Notes under the pieces: generated by a model
Database searches by the model: none
Seen by the model: the letters and a program-made list of their open reading frames with translations, nothing else
Told to the model about the DNA's origin: nothing
Program-made: the position numbers and the translations under genes
Assembly: GCA_963823095.1 (NCBI GenBank)
Contig: CAWGKI010000019.1
Span: 405,328 to 469,327, forward strand
Length of the DNA stretch: 64,000 nt
Reading direction: 5' to 3'
From: CAIVVT01 sp963823095
GTDB taxonomy: Bacteria > Acidobacteriota > Terriglobia > Bryobacterales > Bryobacteraceae
Shown here: positions 21,898 to 32,122 of the stretch, piece after piece
Layout: each line of letters begins with the position of its first letter
Position numbering within the stretch: position 1 is the first letter of the stretch

Positions 21898-22261
21898 ATG
21901 AGCTTGCACTCGGAACGTCTGCTCGATCACTTCAAAAATCCGCGCCATGCCGGCATTCTCGCCCCGCCTGCACTGGTCGTGCAGGTCGAAAACCCTGCCT
22001 GTGGCGACATTCTCAAGCTCAGCGCCCGCATAGAAGGTGGACGTGTGGTGGAAGCGGCGTTCCAGGTGCGAGGCTGCACCGCGTCGATCGCCGCTGGCTC
22101 CGCACTGGCCGAGTGGCTGCACGGCAAGTCTCTTGAGCAACTGCGGGCTTTTCGACGAATCGGCGATTGAAGATGCGGTGGGTCCTCTGCCCGCGGCGTC
22201 CCGGCATGCCGCGGCGTTGTGCGCGAGTGCAGTGCAGGCGTTGCTCGCCAGCTTGCCCTGA
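21898..22261 (+). CDS. SufU/NifU-like iron-sulfur scaffold protein, frameshifted
   Basis: About 120 residues of the IscU/NifU N-terminal fold that assembles Fe-S clusters. All three expected cysteines are present, in ENPACGD, VRGCTAS and ALCASA, and HFKNPRHAG opens the fold. The frame breaks near 22155 in a TTTT run; removing one T rejoins LEQLRA to FDESAIEDAVG. It is shorter than a full NifU and resembles SufU-like stand-alone proteins. No cysteine desulfurase is adjacent. The ATG at 21898 is preferred over 21847 because family similarity begins there. Confidence 0.78.
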
Positions 22262-22266
22262 TCCCC

Positions 22267-22332
22267 CCTGGGAACGCCGATCTCCAGATCGGCCGGTCGT
22301 ATAGAGCCGATCTCGAAATCGGCGTTCCCAGG
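22267..22332. repeat. REP-B pair upstream of the RAYT gene
   Basis: Two inverted copies of a REP-like hairpin. The left arm is CCTGGGAACGCCGAT and the right arm its complement. The left hairpin core is GCCGATCTCCAGATCGGC; the right has a CTCGAAAT centre. It lies directly after the SufU-like stop and 50 nt before the transposase start. Confidence 0.88.
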
Positions 22333-22381
22333 GCAGGTGTAATCCCGAAAGAGGCACTCTCCCCGAGGTCTCCAGCTTGTG

Positions 22382-23113
22382 ATGAACACCGAATCTCCGA
22401 ACAATCCTCCTAGTGTCTCGACCGCAGTAGAAGACGCCCCCGCATGGCACAGCAGGGGCTACCTACCGCACTTTGAAGGGGCAGAGACGGTCCAACACGT
22501 GACGTTCCATCTTGCCGACAGCCTGCCGAACGAAGTGTTGGGCCGGTTGGATGAGGAGGCGCGTGAGTTCCCCCTGGATCGGCGCGCCATCGAGTTCCGG
22601 CGGAAGGTAGAGGCGTGGATCGACGCGGGCCATGGCTCCTGCCGGTTGCGTGAGCCGCCCGCCGCGGACATTGTCCAGAGCGCACTGCTCTTCTTCGACG
22701 CTGATCGATATCGACTGATGGCCTGGACGATAATGCCGAATCACGTGCACGCGCTATTCCAGCCTTTGCCCGGGTGGACGATGGCGCAGATCGTCGCCTC
22801 CTGGAAGAAATTCACCGCACGCAGGATTTCCGCGGGCAGCCCGCCTGGGAACGCCGATCTCCAGATCGGCAGCGGGTCCGGAGCCGGTCCCCAGATCGGC
22901 AGTTCGGGAAGAGCCGATCTGGAGATCGGCGTTCCCGGGAAGACCGCGAGCCGGTTTTGGCATCGCGAGTACTGGGACCGCTATATCCGCAATGAGCGCC
23001 ATTTCCGCCAAGCTGTCCAGTATATCCACGAGAATCCGGTTAAGGCCGGTTTGGCCACGAAAGCGGAAGATTGGCGCTGGAGCAGCGCCTTCAGAGATGA
23101 GGACGCTACCTGA
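22382..23113 (+). CDS. REP-associated tyrosine transposase (RAYT, Y1/HUH family)
   Basis: A 243-residue single-strand DNA transposase of the IS200-related TnpA_REP type. It opens with RGYLPHFEGAETVQHVTFHL. The HUH motif is MPNHVHALF (about residue 121) and the catalytic Tyr lies in HREYWDRYIRNERHF, followed by YIHENPVKAGL. Between them the coding sequence contains an in-frame 96-nt REP-B element (22844-22939), which encodes a Gly/Ser-rich loop. The same palindromes flank the gene on both sides. RAYTs are thought to spread REPs but are usually single-copy and not self-mobile. GAGG upstream is a modest ribosome site. Confidence 0.9.
   Translation: MNTESPNNPPSVSTAVEDAPAWHSRGYLPHFEGAETVQHVTFHLADSLPNEVLGRLDEEAREFPLDRRAIEFRRKVEAWIDAGHGSCRLREPPAADIVQSALLFFDADRYRLMAWTIMPNHVHALFQPLPGWTMAQIVASWKKFTARRISAGSPPGNADLQIGSGSGAGPQIGSSGRADLEIGVPGKTASRFWHREYWDRYIRNERHFRQAVQYIHENPVKAGLATKAEDWRWSSAFRDEDAT
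22844..22939. repeat. REP-B element inside the RAYT coding sequence
   Basis: 96 bp (32 codons, in frame). The outer arms are CCTGGGAACGCCGATCT and its near complement, and each side forms a full GCCGATCTCCAGATCGGC-type hairpin. A third partial hairpin lies between them. It matches the flanking copies at 22267 and 23122. It lies between the HUH motif and the catalytic Tyr. Confidence 0.9.
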
Positions 23114-23121
23114 TAAGAAGT

Positions 23122-23150
23122 GCCGATCTGGAGATCGGCGTTCCCAGGGG
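23122..23150. repeat. REP-B half element downstream of the RAYT gene
   Basis: A single hairpin, GCCGATCTGGAGATCGGC, is followed by GTTCCCAGGGG. It is the mirror image of the left half of the upstream copy. It fills the gap between the RAYT stop and the convergent permease gene. Confidence 0.85.
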
Positions 23151-23153
23151 GCG

Positions 23154-23927
23154 CTACTTCTTTATAAACAGCGACACCGCCATGGCGAAGCCGATGAAGA
23201 TCACGATGCGGCGCACTGCCGTACGCCCGAGTTTGCGCGCCAGGCCCGCCCCGCCGACTCCGCCGGCAATGGCGCCCACGGCCATGATCAGTACGTCGGG
23301 CCAATACACCATGCCCGACACGATGAAATAGATCGCTGCCACGCCGTTGATGCAGACCGCGAAGAAGTTCTTCAGCCCGTTCATCTGGTGGATGTCGGTC
23401 AGCCCGATCACGCTCAGCGCGGCCAGCATCAGGATGCCGATTCCCGCGCCGAAATAGCCGCCATAAAGCGCGACCAGAAGCTGGAACGCGATCGCGCCGG
23501 CTAGCCATTTCGCCGACTGGTGCCGCGCCGCTTCGGCGGTGTTGAGGAAGCGCTGCACAGCCTCTTGCACCATGAACAGGAGCGTCGCAAAGAGGATCAG
23601 GAAGGGCACCAGCTTGTCGAACAGAGTGGGCGGCGTGAACTTGAGCAGCCATGCTCCGGCGAGCCCGCCAATCAGGCTGGGCACAACCAGCGCCAGCATC
23701 CGGCCATGGGCGGTGCGCAGTTCCCGGCGATAACCCCACATACCACCGAGCGATCCCGGACAGATGGCCGCCGTGTTGGTGGCGTTGGCGGTGACGGAAT
23801 TCAGCCCCAGCCAGATCAGGGCTGGGAAGGAAATCAGCGTGCCACCCCCGGCCACCGAATTGATGCTTCCGGCGGCGAAGGCCGCCGCGAAAGCAATTAG
23901 TGCGTGCGTGATCTGCGGGGAAAGCAT
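23154..23927 (-). CDS. TSUP (TauE/SafE-type) membrane permease
   Basis: A 257-residue integral membrane protein with about eight hydrophobic segments. Both TSUP signatures are present: FAAGSINSVAGGGTLISFPAL near the start and YGGYFGAGIGILML in the middle. The family exports or imports small anions such as sulfite, sulfonates or organic acids; the substrate here is unknown. Its start lies 11 nt after the ACT-protein gene stop, so it is probably the last gene of a three-gene unit. Confidence 0.9.
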   Translation of the reverse strand: MLSPQITHALIAFAAAFAAGSINSVAGGGTLISFPALIWLGLNSVTANATNTAAICPGSLGGMWGYRRELRTAHGRMLALVVPSLIGGLAGAWLLKFTPPTLFDKLVPFLILFATLLFMVQEAVQRFLNTAEAARHQSAKWLAGAIAFQLLVALYGGYFGAGIGILMLAALSVIGLTDIHQMNGLKNFFAVCINGVAAIYFIVSGMVYWPDVLIMAVGAIAGGVGGAGLARKLGRTAVRRIVIFIGFAMAVSLFIKK

Positions 23928-23938
23928 GCGAAAAACCG

Positions 23939-24614
23939 CTAAAAGACCCGCCTTTTGAGCCTCTCGACGGTGAATTTGGCGGTGTTGGCGATGGCCATCA
24001 CAGCCATCACGCCTGCCTGCACCGGATCCGTGACTACCAGGTCGGCGGCATCGGGCACGCTGCCGGCCATGTTCAAACTGATGACCAGCAGCCCCTGCGC
24101 GCGCACTTCGCGCACCGCGATTTCGATGTCGCCGCCCATCAGCGACCCGGCGAGTACCAGAGCCCGCGCTCGCGGCAGACGGGCCACGGCGCGAACGGCG
24201 TCTGCGAGCGTCTGTTCACCCACCAGTGGAATGGTGTCGATGGAGATGTGTTCGCCGCGGATGTTATGACGGTCGGCTTCGCTGATGGCGCCGAGCGCCA
24301 CCTGCCCCACCTGCGCGCCCCCGCCCACGATAATGATCCGCTTCCCGTAGATCTTCTGAAGGCTCTTTTCCGCCGTAGCGGATTGCACGCAGGCCAGCCG
24401 GTTCAGGTCTTCGAGCAACGCTCCGGCGCTGGGAACTTCGATCTCGAAGTAGAGCCGCGATTCCGTGGAGTTTGAGCGTTTCCAGGGACTCGACAGACAG
24501 GATGTTGCCCCGGTGCGCGGCGATCGCTCCGGTGAGTTCGTGCAGCACGCCCGGCTGGTTGTCGGCCACGACGGATAGGCCGATTCTCTCGAAGGACTGG
24601 GCAGCTTCGGACAC
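23939..24614 (-). CDS. ACT-domain protein with conserved C-terminal domain, frameshifted
   Basis: About 224 residues if repaired. The N-terminal ACT domain (GLSVVADNQPGVLHELTGAI, then GNILSVESLE) normally binds a small ligand such as an amino acid. The C-terminal part has a glycine-rich GKRIIIVGGGAQVGQVALGAI, then GEHISIDTIPLVGEQ and VLAGSLMGG. I tentatively match it to the DUF5612 family from memory. The frame breaks near 24475, between LETL and ESRLYFEIEV. The function is unknown. It sits between a KdsC-like phosphatase (15 nt) and a TSUP permease (11 nt). Confidence 0.72.
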
Positions 24615-24629
24615 TTTTGATTCAGCCTT

Positions 24630-25202
24630 TCAGTCTGCGTTCGCCGGCAACTCCACTTCGTAATGAGCCAGGATCTCCGGCCAGACTCCGCGCGCGTCGA
24701 AAAGAATCTCGCTGGCCTCTCTCAACGCTCCCTCACCGCCGCGCGCCATAGTGACATAGTGCGCCATCGCCTTCACTTCCGGCCGTGCGTTCGCTACTGC
24801 CACGGCGAACCCGACGCGCTTCATCAGGATGGCGTCGGTCAAGTCGTCGCCGAGGTAGGCGACTTCCTCGGGCTGGCAGCCGGACTTCTCGAGGATTTCG
24901 TGGAATATCCCGAGCTTCTCCGTACTGCCCATGTAAACATAGTCGAACTTGCCCTGCCGTCCGCGCTCGGCCGTGGCTTCCGCCGTGCGTCCGCTGATGA
25001 TTCCGGTCAGGTAACCATAGCGCTTCAGCCAGTGCATTGCGATTCCGTCCTGCGAATCGAAGCCCTTAGTCTCAAAGATGCCTCCTTCGGGATTGGGCAG
25101 GAACCACACACGGCCATCGGTGAGGACGCCATCCACGTCCATCAGGACCATGCGGATCTTGCGGGCGCGTTCGGCGAGTTCGGCGGAAACGACTGGAGGC
25201 AT
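24630..25202 (-). CDS. kdsC: KdsC-type HAD phosphatase (3-deoxy-manno-octulosonate-8-phosphate phosphatase-like)
   Basis: A 190-residue C0-type HAD phosphatase without a cap domain. The nucleophile is Asp22 in MVLMDVDGVLTDG. ISGRT is the Thr/Ser motif, and LGDDLTDAILM the Mg-binding motif. KdsC makes Kdo from Kdo-8-P for lipopolysaccharide; close relatives act on other acidic sugar phosphates. The chosen ATG gives the family length, while the longer open frame reaches back into the tilS promoter region. It is divergent from tilS and first in a probable three-gene unit. Confidence 0.83.
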   Translation of the reverse strand: MPPVVSAELAERARKIRMVLMDVDGVLTDGRVWFLPNPEGGIFETKGFDSQDGIAMHWLKRYGYLTGIISGRTAEATAERGRQGKFDYVYMGSTEKLGIFHEILEKSGCQPEEVAYLGDDLTDAILMKRVGFAVAVANARPEVKAMAHYVTMARGGEGALREASEILFDARGVWPEILAHYEVELPANAD

Positions 25203-25316
25203 ATGCTTTCGGGAGGAGCGCTTTCTTCTAGGATGGCCCGGTCCGCCGCGCATTGCCTTGGAGTGGAAGTAGAACCAAAGCTTGGACTTACAATAGAGAT
25301 CTCGGAGCGCGGCCAA

Positions 25317-26711
25317 GTGATCGAGCAGGTACTCAAGACCATTTTCCGTTATAGCATGTTGCCCGGCGGCGCTCGCATTGGCGTGGCAGTCTCCGGCGGC
25401 GCCGATTCCGTCGCCTTGTTGCATGCGCTTCATCGACTCTCGAGCGTTAGAAACTGGTCTTTGCACGTCCTGCACTTCAATCATCTGTTAAGAGGCGCGG
25501 AGTCTGACGAAGATTGCCGCTTCGTGGACGACCTTTCGGCCAGCCTGGGTCTTCAGTGCTCCCGCGGATCGGCTGACGTGCGCGCCGCGGCCCTCGGCGG
25601 GAACCTGGAGCAGACTGCGCGGCAGCTACGTTACCGGTTCTTCTCTGAGATGCGCGACAGGCACAAACTCGATGCAGTGGCGACGGGCCACACGGCGTCG
25701 GATCAGGCCGAGACGCTTCTGATGCGGCTTCTACGTGGGGCCTCGCCCGATTCCCTGGCCGGAATCCGCCCGGTCAATGACGGCTGGATCATCCGGCCAT
25801 TACTCGACCTGACTCGCGACGATGTCCGGGAGTGGCTGCGCGGAGAAGGCCTCCTTTGGCGCGAAGATTCGTCGAACAGCGACAATTGTTACGACCGGAA
25901 CCGGCTGCGGAACGAAGTTTTGCCTTTGTTACGAAAGCAGTGGAATCCTCGGGTGGACGGCGCGTTAGCCCGGCTTGCGGAGGTAGCCGCCCGGGACGAG
26001 GAGTTCTGGCAGTCCTCCGTTGAGGCGGTCTGGGCGGAGGCAGCGGCGCCTCACCGCTTTGGCCTTGTTCTTGACGTGGAGCGCCTGCGTCGTGAGCATC
26101 CTGCATTGCAGGCGCGCGTCCTCAAGCGGGCCTGCGCCGAGGTCGCGGGCGAGTCATTTCAAATACGCCATCCCCGGATCACCCATGACCACATGGACCG
26201 TTTATTGAGTCTGGTTGCGCAGCGGGAAGGCGATGGGCGTCTGAGCCTGCCAGGGCTCGGAGCATGGAGATCGTTCTTGCAAGTGCTTCTGCATAAAAGG
26301 GTTGTAGATTTCTTCAGGCCGGAAACGGCAGTCCTGACGGTGCCCGGAATTGCCGCATTGGACTCGCGTGGACCTCTCGTCCGCGCGGTAACGGCGAAGA
26401 CTGGCGCTGACGCCTATAATGAAAGCAGTAACTGGCTGGAGGGCAGCTTGGCTCCAGGCCCGTTTTTGCTGAGACCTTGGCGGGCGGGTGATCGTTGTGG
26501 GCTGGCCGGAGAGCCAGGCGAATGCTCCTTGCATCGACTCCTGCAAATCGGAAAGATCCCGGCATGGGACCGGCTCGGGTGGCCGGTTTTGGAATGGCAG
26601 GGCCATGTCGTTTGGGCCAGAGGGTTCGGGGTGGCGGCTGGCTGGCGTGCGGTGCCCGGCAGCGCATATCCGATCGAGATTGCCGAAGAGCCTGCAGCCT
26701 CGCGGGGTTGA
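25317..26711 (+). CDS. tilS: tRNA(Ile)-lysidine synthase
   Basis: Converts the C34 of the CAU-anticodon tRNA-Ile to lysidine using ATP and lysine. It has about 464 residues. The N-type ATP pyrophosphatase P-loop is AVSGGADSVALL (SGGADS at about 26-31). HVLHFNHLLRG, GHTASDQAETLLMRLLRG and RPLL are also typical, followed by TilS substrate-binding domains and a C-terminal region with FLLRPWRAGDR. I chose the GTG at 25317 (VIEQVLKTIFRYSMLPGG) because it aligns with family starts and has GGAG nearby. The frame is open far upstream, but that part is antisense to kdsC. Confidence 0.9.
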   Translation: MIEQVLKTIFRYSMLPGGARIGVAVSGGADSVALLHALHRLSSVRNWSLHVLHFNHLLRGAESDEDCRFVDDLSASLGLQCSRGSADVRAAALGGNLEQTARQLRYRFFSEMRDRHKLDAVATGHTASDQAETLLMRLLRGASPDSLAGIRPVNDGWIIRPLLDLTRDDVREWLRGEGLLWREDSSNSDNCYDRNRLRNEVLPLLRKQWNPRVDGALARLAEVAARDEEFWQSSVEAVWAEAAAPHRFGLVLDVERLRREHPALQARVLKRACAEVAGESFQIRHPRITHDHMDRLLSLVAQREGDGRLSLPGLGAWRSFLQVLLHKRVVDFFRPETAVLTVPGIAALDSRGPLVRAVTAKTGADAYNESSNWLEGSLAPGPFLLRPWRAGDRCGLAGEPGECSLHRLLQIGKIPAWDRLGWPVLEWQGHVVWARGFGVAAGWRAVPGSAYPIEIAEEPAASRG

Positions 26712-26786
26712 ATCAAACTGTGCATAGAGTGCGTCTGAACAGTTAGAGATAGAATTGAAACGTCCGGAGTACCTCGAGCTAAGCGA

Positions 26787-28706
<1,920 letters not shown>

Positions 28707-28710
<4 letters not shown>

Positions 28711-29341
28711 GTATCCCTGCTTTTCAGCTCTATCTCTTCGATATCGACGGGACCCTGCTCGACTCCGCGGCCGACATCTGCGGCGCTGCGCGAGACACTT
28801 GGAAGCGGCGGGCGCCTTGGACCTGACCGACGAGCAACTTCGGTCATACATCGGCTACCACTTGAAAGAGCTCTTCGAGGACGTCTTTCCCGGTATCAGT
28901 GAAGAGCGTTCCGACGAGTTGCTGCGCAACTACCGCGCGATATACCCGCTGCGCGGACACCGCTCCACCCACGTCTACGACGGTGTTCCGGAGATGCTTT
29001 CGGCTTTGGGTGGATTGAAATCCACGGCCACGACGAAAGGCAGCGAGACCGCGCGCATCGTGCTCTCGCAGTTTGGCCTGATCGATTTCTTCGACCACGT
29101 GCAGGGCACCGACGGGTTCCCCTGCAAGCCCGAGCCGGACGTGCTCTTTCGTTCCATCCAGAAATTCGGCGTCGCTCCGGAGGACTGCCTGTTCATCGGC
29201 GATGCCGCGCCGGACATGGAAGCGGGCCGCCGCGCGGGTGTGAAAACATGCGCTGTGACGTGGGGATATGGCGACGTTGAAGCCATGCGCGAGCATTCCC
29301 CTGACTTCTGGATCGCGAATCCTCACGAACTCACATCCTGA
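28707..29341 (+). CDS. HAD-superfamily phosphatase, phosphoglycolate phosphatase-like, frameshifted
   Basis: About 211 residues if repaired. The GTG start overlaps the ftsH stop (GTGA). The N-terminal nucleophile motif LYLFDIDGTLLDSAADI reads in the GTG frame to about 28799. A missing base then moves the frame to LEAAGALDLTDEQ, with YDGVPEMLSAL, TTKGSETARIVL, GFPCKPEPDVL and the Mg motif LFIGDAAPDMEAG. It resembles Gph, which removes 2-phosphoglycolate arising from DNA repair. The substrate is not proven. Confidence 0.8.
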
Positions 29342-29372
29342 CTTGATATGATGGGTATCTGGAGATAGCCCA

Positions 29373-30251
29373 ATGCCTATCGTGAATCGCCGCGACCTGC
29401 TTCGCGCGCTCAGTATGACCCTCCCGTCCATCGCTCTTGCCCAGAGCGACAAGTCGTTGCGCATCTCGCTCGCCGAGTGGTCGGTGCATCGCGCCATACA
29501 GTCGCAGAAGATGACCAACCTCGACTTTCCGCGCTACGCCAGCGAAATGGGAATCGAGGGCCTGGAGTTCGTCAACGCACTGTGGGCCGCTCCCACACAA
29601 GGCTATATCGGGCGTCTTCGCACCGCGATGAAGCAAACCGGGACCCGTTGCGTTCTGATCATGTGCGACGACGAAGGCATGATGGGCTCTTCTTCATCAG
29701 CCGTGCGCAAGAAGACCGTGGACAATCACCGCAAGTGGATCGACTACTGCGCGGAATTGGGCGGCCACTCCATACGCACGAACATGCACTCGGACATCAC
29801 GCCGAAAACTGCGGCCGAAAGAGACACCGTTCTGGGTTATTGCGCCGACAGCTTCGCGTCGCTGGCCGACTACGCTCGCATGGTCGGCTTGAACGTATTG
29901 ATTGAGAATCACTGGGGGCTGTCCTCGGACCCCGACGCAATAGTTGCGCTGATGAAGAAGGTCGGTAAGGCTAATTTCGGCACGCTGCCAGATTTCGGCA
30001 ACTTCCCCGCGGCAGTGGATCGCTATGAAGCCGTGAAGAAGATGATGCCCTACGCCAAGGGCGTCAGTTTCAAGTGCAACGACTTCGGAGCGGACGGCAA
30101 AGAGACCTCCATGGACCTGGACCGCTTGATGAAGATCGTGGTGGATGCAGGCTACAAAGGCTTCGTGGGCATCGAGTACGAAGGCAAGCGCCTCAGCGAA
30201 CTCGACGGCGCCAAAGCGGGCAAGAAGTTCCTGGATAAGTACGCGGCGTAA
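29373..30251 (+). CDS. Sugar phosphate isomerase/epimerase-type TIM-barrel protein with Tat-like signal
   Basis: A 292-residue AP-endonuclease-2-type TIM barrel. The N-terminus NRRDLLRALSMTLPSIALA resembles a twin-arginine signal (Arg6-Arg7), so the enzyme may be exported. The barrel carries metal-ligand-like residues in LIENHWG, GTLPDFGNF, FKCNDFG and GIEYEG. Its exact reaction (isomerase, epimerase or dehydratase on a sugar) is unknown. A second member of the same fold lies at 56332. It stands alone between the phosphatase and HicB-like genes. Confidence 0.82.
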   Translation: MPIVNRRDLLRALSMTLPSIALAQSDKSLRISLAEWSVHRAIQSQKMTNLDFPRYASEMGIEGLEFVNALWAAPTQGYIGRLRTAMKQTGTRCVLIMCDDEGMMGSSSSAVRKKTVDNHRKWIDYCAELGGHSIRTNMHSDITPKTAAERDTVLGYCADSFASLADYARMVGLNVLIENHWGLSSDPDAIVALMKKVGKANFGTLPDFGNFPAAVDRYEAVKKMMPYAKGVSFKCNDFGADGKETSMDLDRLMKIVVDAGYKGFVGIEYEGKRLSELDGAKAGKKFLDKYAA

Positions 30252-30315
30252 TGGCCAACGCATTGATCCGTCGGCAATTCTCGTGTCGCTTGGCAATGGG
30301 CCGTAGAATCGAGGT

Positions 30316-30534
30316 ATGCCCATTCTGCGCCGTCTGACTGCGTTGATTGAGCGGCAGGGAGATGTATACCTTGCCCTTTGCCCGGAATACGACATAGCCA
30401 GTCAGGGAGACACACTTGAGGAGGCGCGCGCGAATCTGGCCGAAGCCTTAAGCTTGTTCTTCGAGACTGCCGATGCCTCTGAGGTCAGTCGACGATTAGG
30501 CCAAGCTAGGCGTTGCGATTCAGCGATTCACTGA
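30316..30534 (+). CDS. Orphan HicB-like antitoxin
   Basis: 72 residues with the HicB partial RNase H fold: ALIERQGDVYLALCPEYDIASQGDTLEEARANLAEALSLF is split here by motif as VYLALCPEYDIASQGDT and EEARANLAEAL. HicB normally neutralises a small HicA mRNA interferase. No HicA is found on either side. The 3' end runs 29 nt into the antisense hisA gene, and the last 10 residues look non-homologous, so the gene may be a decaying remnant. Confidence 0.7.
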   Translation: MPILRRLTALIERQGDVYLALCPEYDIASQGDTLEEARANLAEALSLFFETADASEVSRRLGQARRCDSAIH

Positions 30535-31222
30535 TTCCGCGCAACTCTCCCAGATCCAGCCGCCCCGTGTAAATAGCCATCCCTAGCGCGGCGTGAATGT
30601 CGAGCGCTAGCAACTCGCGGATCTCTTCGATGGTCGTGATGCCGCCGGCGGCTGTGATCTCTTTGCACGTGGCCGCACGCAGGCGTCGGAACCACGCGAG
30701 ATCGGTGCCTTGGAGCATGCCTTCTTTGTCGACGTACGTGCAGAGGTATCCGCCGCAGTAGGGTTCGAGTTCCGCCAGGATCTCCTCGGCGGAGATCTCC
30801 AGCGATTCGGTCCAGCCCTTCACGACGATGCGTCCGCCCTTGGAGTCGAGCGCGACCAGGATCTTCTCCGCGCCTGCCTCTCCGGTGATAGCGCCGAGCA
30901 ACTCATGGTTGACGCCCGCCTTCGTAAACGCCGATGTTCCAACTATGACCTTCTCCGCTCCGCATTCCAGCAGTTTATTGGCACGCTCTGGAGTGCGCAC
31001 GCCGCCGCCGGCGCGAATGCGGGCGCGGGATGCCAGCAACTCGACGATGGCATTGTTCTCGCCTTTGCCGAGCGCAGCGTCCAGATCGATCACTTGAATC
31101 ACTGGAAAGCCGCTGAAGCGCTTCAGCATTTCGAGCGGAGGCGCGCCTTCCAGCGCCTTCTCGCGGCCTTGCACGAGTTGGACAACCTTGCCGCCCATCA
31201 GGTCGATGCAGGGGATGATCAT
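30506..31222 (-). CDS. hisA: ProFAR isomerase (1-(5-phosphoribosyl)-5-[(5-phosphoribosylamino)methylideneamino]imidazole-4-carboxamide isomerase)
   Basis: A 238-residue (beta/alpha)8 isomerase, fourth step of histidine synthesis, in the cytoplasm. The catalytic Asp7 lies in IIPCIDLMGGKVV. Both phosphate-binding half-barrel motifs are present (IRAGGGVRT and ITAAGGITT). It is the last gene of the his operon and is separated from hisF by a REP-A element. Its 3' end overlaps the opposing orphan HicB gene. Confidence 0.95.
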   Translation of the reverse strand: MIIPCIDLMGGKVVQLVQGREKALEGAPPLEMLKRFSGFPVIQVIDLDAALGKGENNAIVELLASRARIRAGGGVRTPERANKLLECGAEKVIVGTSAFTKAGVNHELLGAITGEAGAEKILVALDSKGGRIVVKGWTESLEISAEEILAELEPYCGGYLCTYVDKEGMLQGTDLAWFRRLRAATCKEITAAGGITTIEEIRELLALDIHAALGMAIYTGRLDLGELRGISESLNRNA

Positions 31223-31239
31223 GCTTCCGCCCCTCCGTG

Positions 31240-31341
31240 GTGGGGCAGACCCCCAGGTCTGCGCCGGACCCCCAGGTCCAGCTCAAGAAATGTCAACTGC
31301 GGGGTCTGGGGACCCCGCGCGGACGTGGGCGTCCGCCCCAC
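31240..31341. repeat. REP-A palindromic element between hisA and hisF
   Basis: An imperfect inverted repeat: the left arm starts GTGGGGCAGACCCCCAGGTC and the right arm ends in GGGCGTCCGCCCCAC. A middle hairpin has CGGGGTCTGGGGACCCCG. It belongs to the same family as 21309 and 52191. It fills the whole hisA-hisF gap, so it is transcribed within the operon. Confidence 0.75.
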
Positions 31342-31352
31342 TTCAGCACATC

Positions 31353-32117
31353 TCATGCCGTCCTCCGGACGGGGATTCCAGCTTTCTCCAACTCTGCCTT
31401 CAACTGATCCACGGTGTAGGTCCCGTAGTGAAAGACTGAGGCCGCGAGTGCAGCGTCGGCTTCGCCTTCGGTCAGGACTTCGATGAAGTGCTCGGGCGTG
31501 CCCGCGCCGCCTGAGGCGATGATCGGGATCTTCGTCGCGCGTGAGACGGCTCGGGTCAATGGGCAGTCGAAGCCGTCCTGCACTCCGTCGGTGTTCATCG
31601 ATGTCAACAGGATCTCGCCAGCACCCAGAGACTCTCCGCGCGCGGCCCATTCGACGGCGTCAATCCCCTCGTCGACGCGACCGCCCTTGGTGAATACGTT
31701 CCATCGGCCCGGAGAGACTCGCCGCGCATCGATAGCCAATACCACCGCTTGCGCGCCGAATTCCAGGCTCAGTTCCGTGATGAGTTCGGGGCGCCGCACA
31801 GCCGAAGTGTTGACGCTGATCTTGTCCGCGCCGGAGTGGATGATGCGCCGGGCATCTTCTACACTGCGAATGCCGCCGCCGACCGTGAGCGGAATGAAGA
31901 CTTCGCGCGCCGTCCTGTCGACGACATCGACCATCGTGTCGCGGCCGTCGCTCGACGCGGTGATGTCGAGAAAGACGAGTTCGTCGGCGCCCTGTTCGTT
32001 GTAGCGCGCGGCGAGTTCCACGGGATCGCCGGCGTCGCGCAGACCGACGAAGTTGACGCCCTTGACCACTCGTCCGCCGGTGACGTCGAGGCAGGGGATG
32101 ATACGTTTTGCAAGCAC
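31353..32117 (-). CDS. hisF: Imidazole glycerol phosphate synthase, cyclase subunit
   Basis: A 254-residue (beta/alpha)8 barrel. With HisH it turns PRFAR and ammonia into imidazole glycerol phosphate and AICAR. Asp11 lies in RIIPCLDVTGGRVVKG. The second acid lies in AIDARR. Phosphate sites are VGGGIRS and ASGGAG. The start lies 6 nt after the hisH stop. Confidence 0.96.
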   Translation of the reverse strand: MLAKRIIPCLDVTGGRVVKGVNFVGLRDAGDPVELAARYNEQGADELVFLDITASSDGRDTMVDVVDRTAREVFIPLTVGGGIRSVEDARRIIHSGADKISVNTSAVRRPELITELSLEFGAQAVVLAIDARRVSPGRWNVFTKGGRVDEGIDAVEWAARGESLGAGEILLTSMNTDGVQDGFDCPLTRAVSRATKIPIIASGGAGTPEHFIEVLTEGEADAALAASVFHYGTYTVDQLKAELEKAGIPVRRTA

Positions 32118-32122
32118 TGGTC

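Noticed and set aside
22267..23150. Complete insertion sequence
   Set aside because: The RAYT and its palindromes have no second orf, no clear paired ends of a mobile unit and no target duplication; it fits a domesticated REP-RAYT locus better than an IS.
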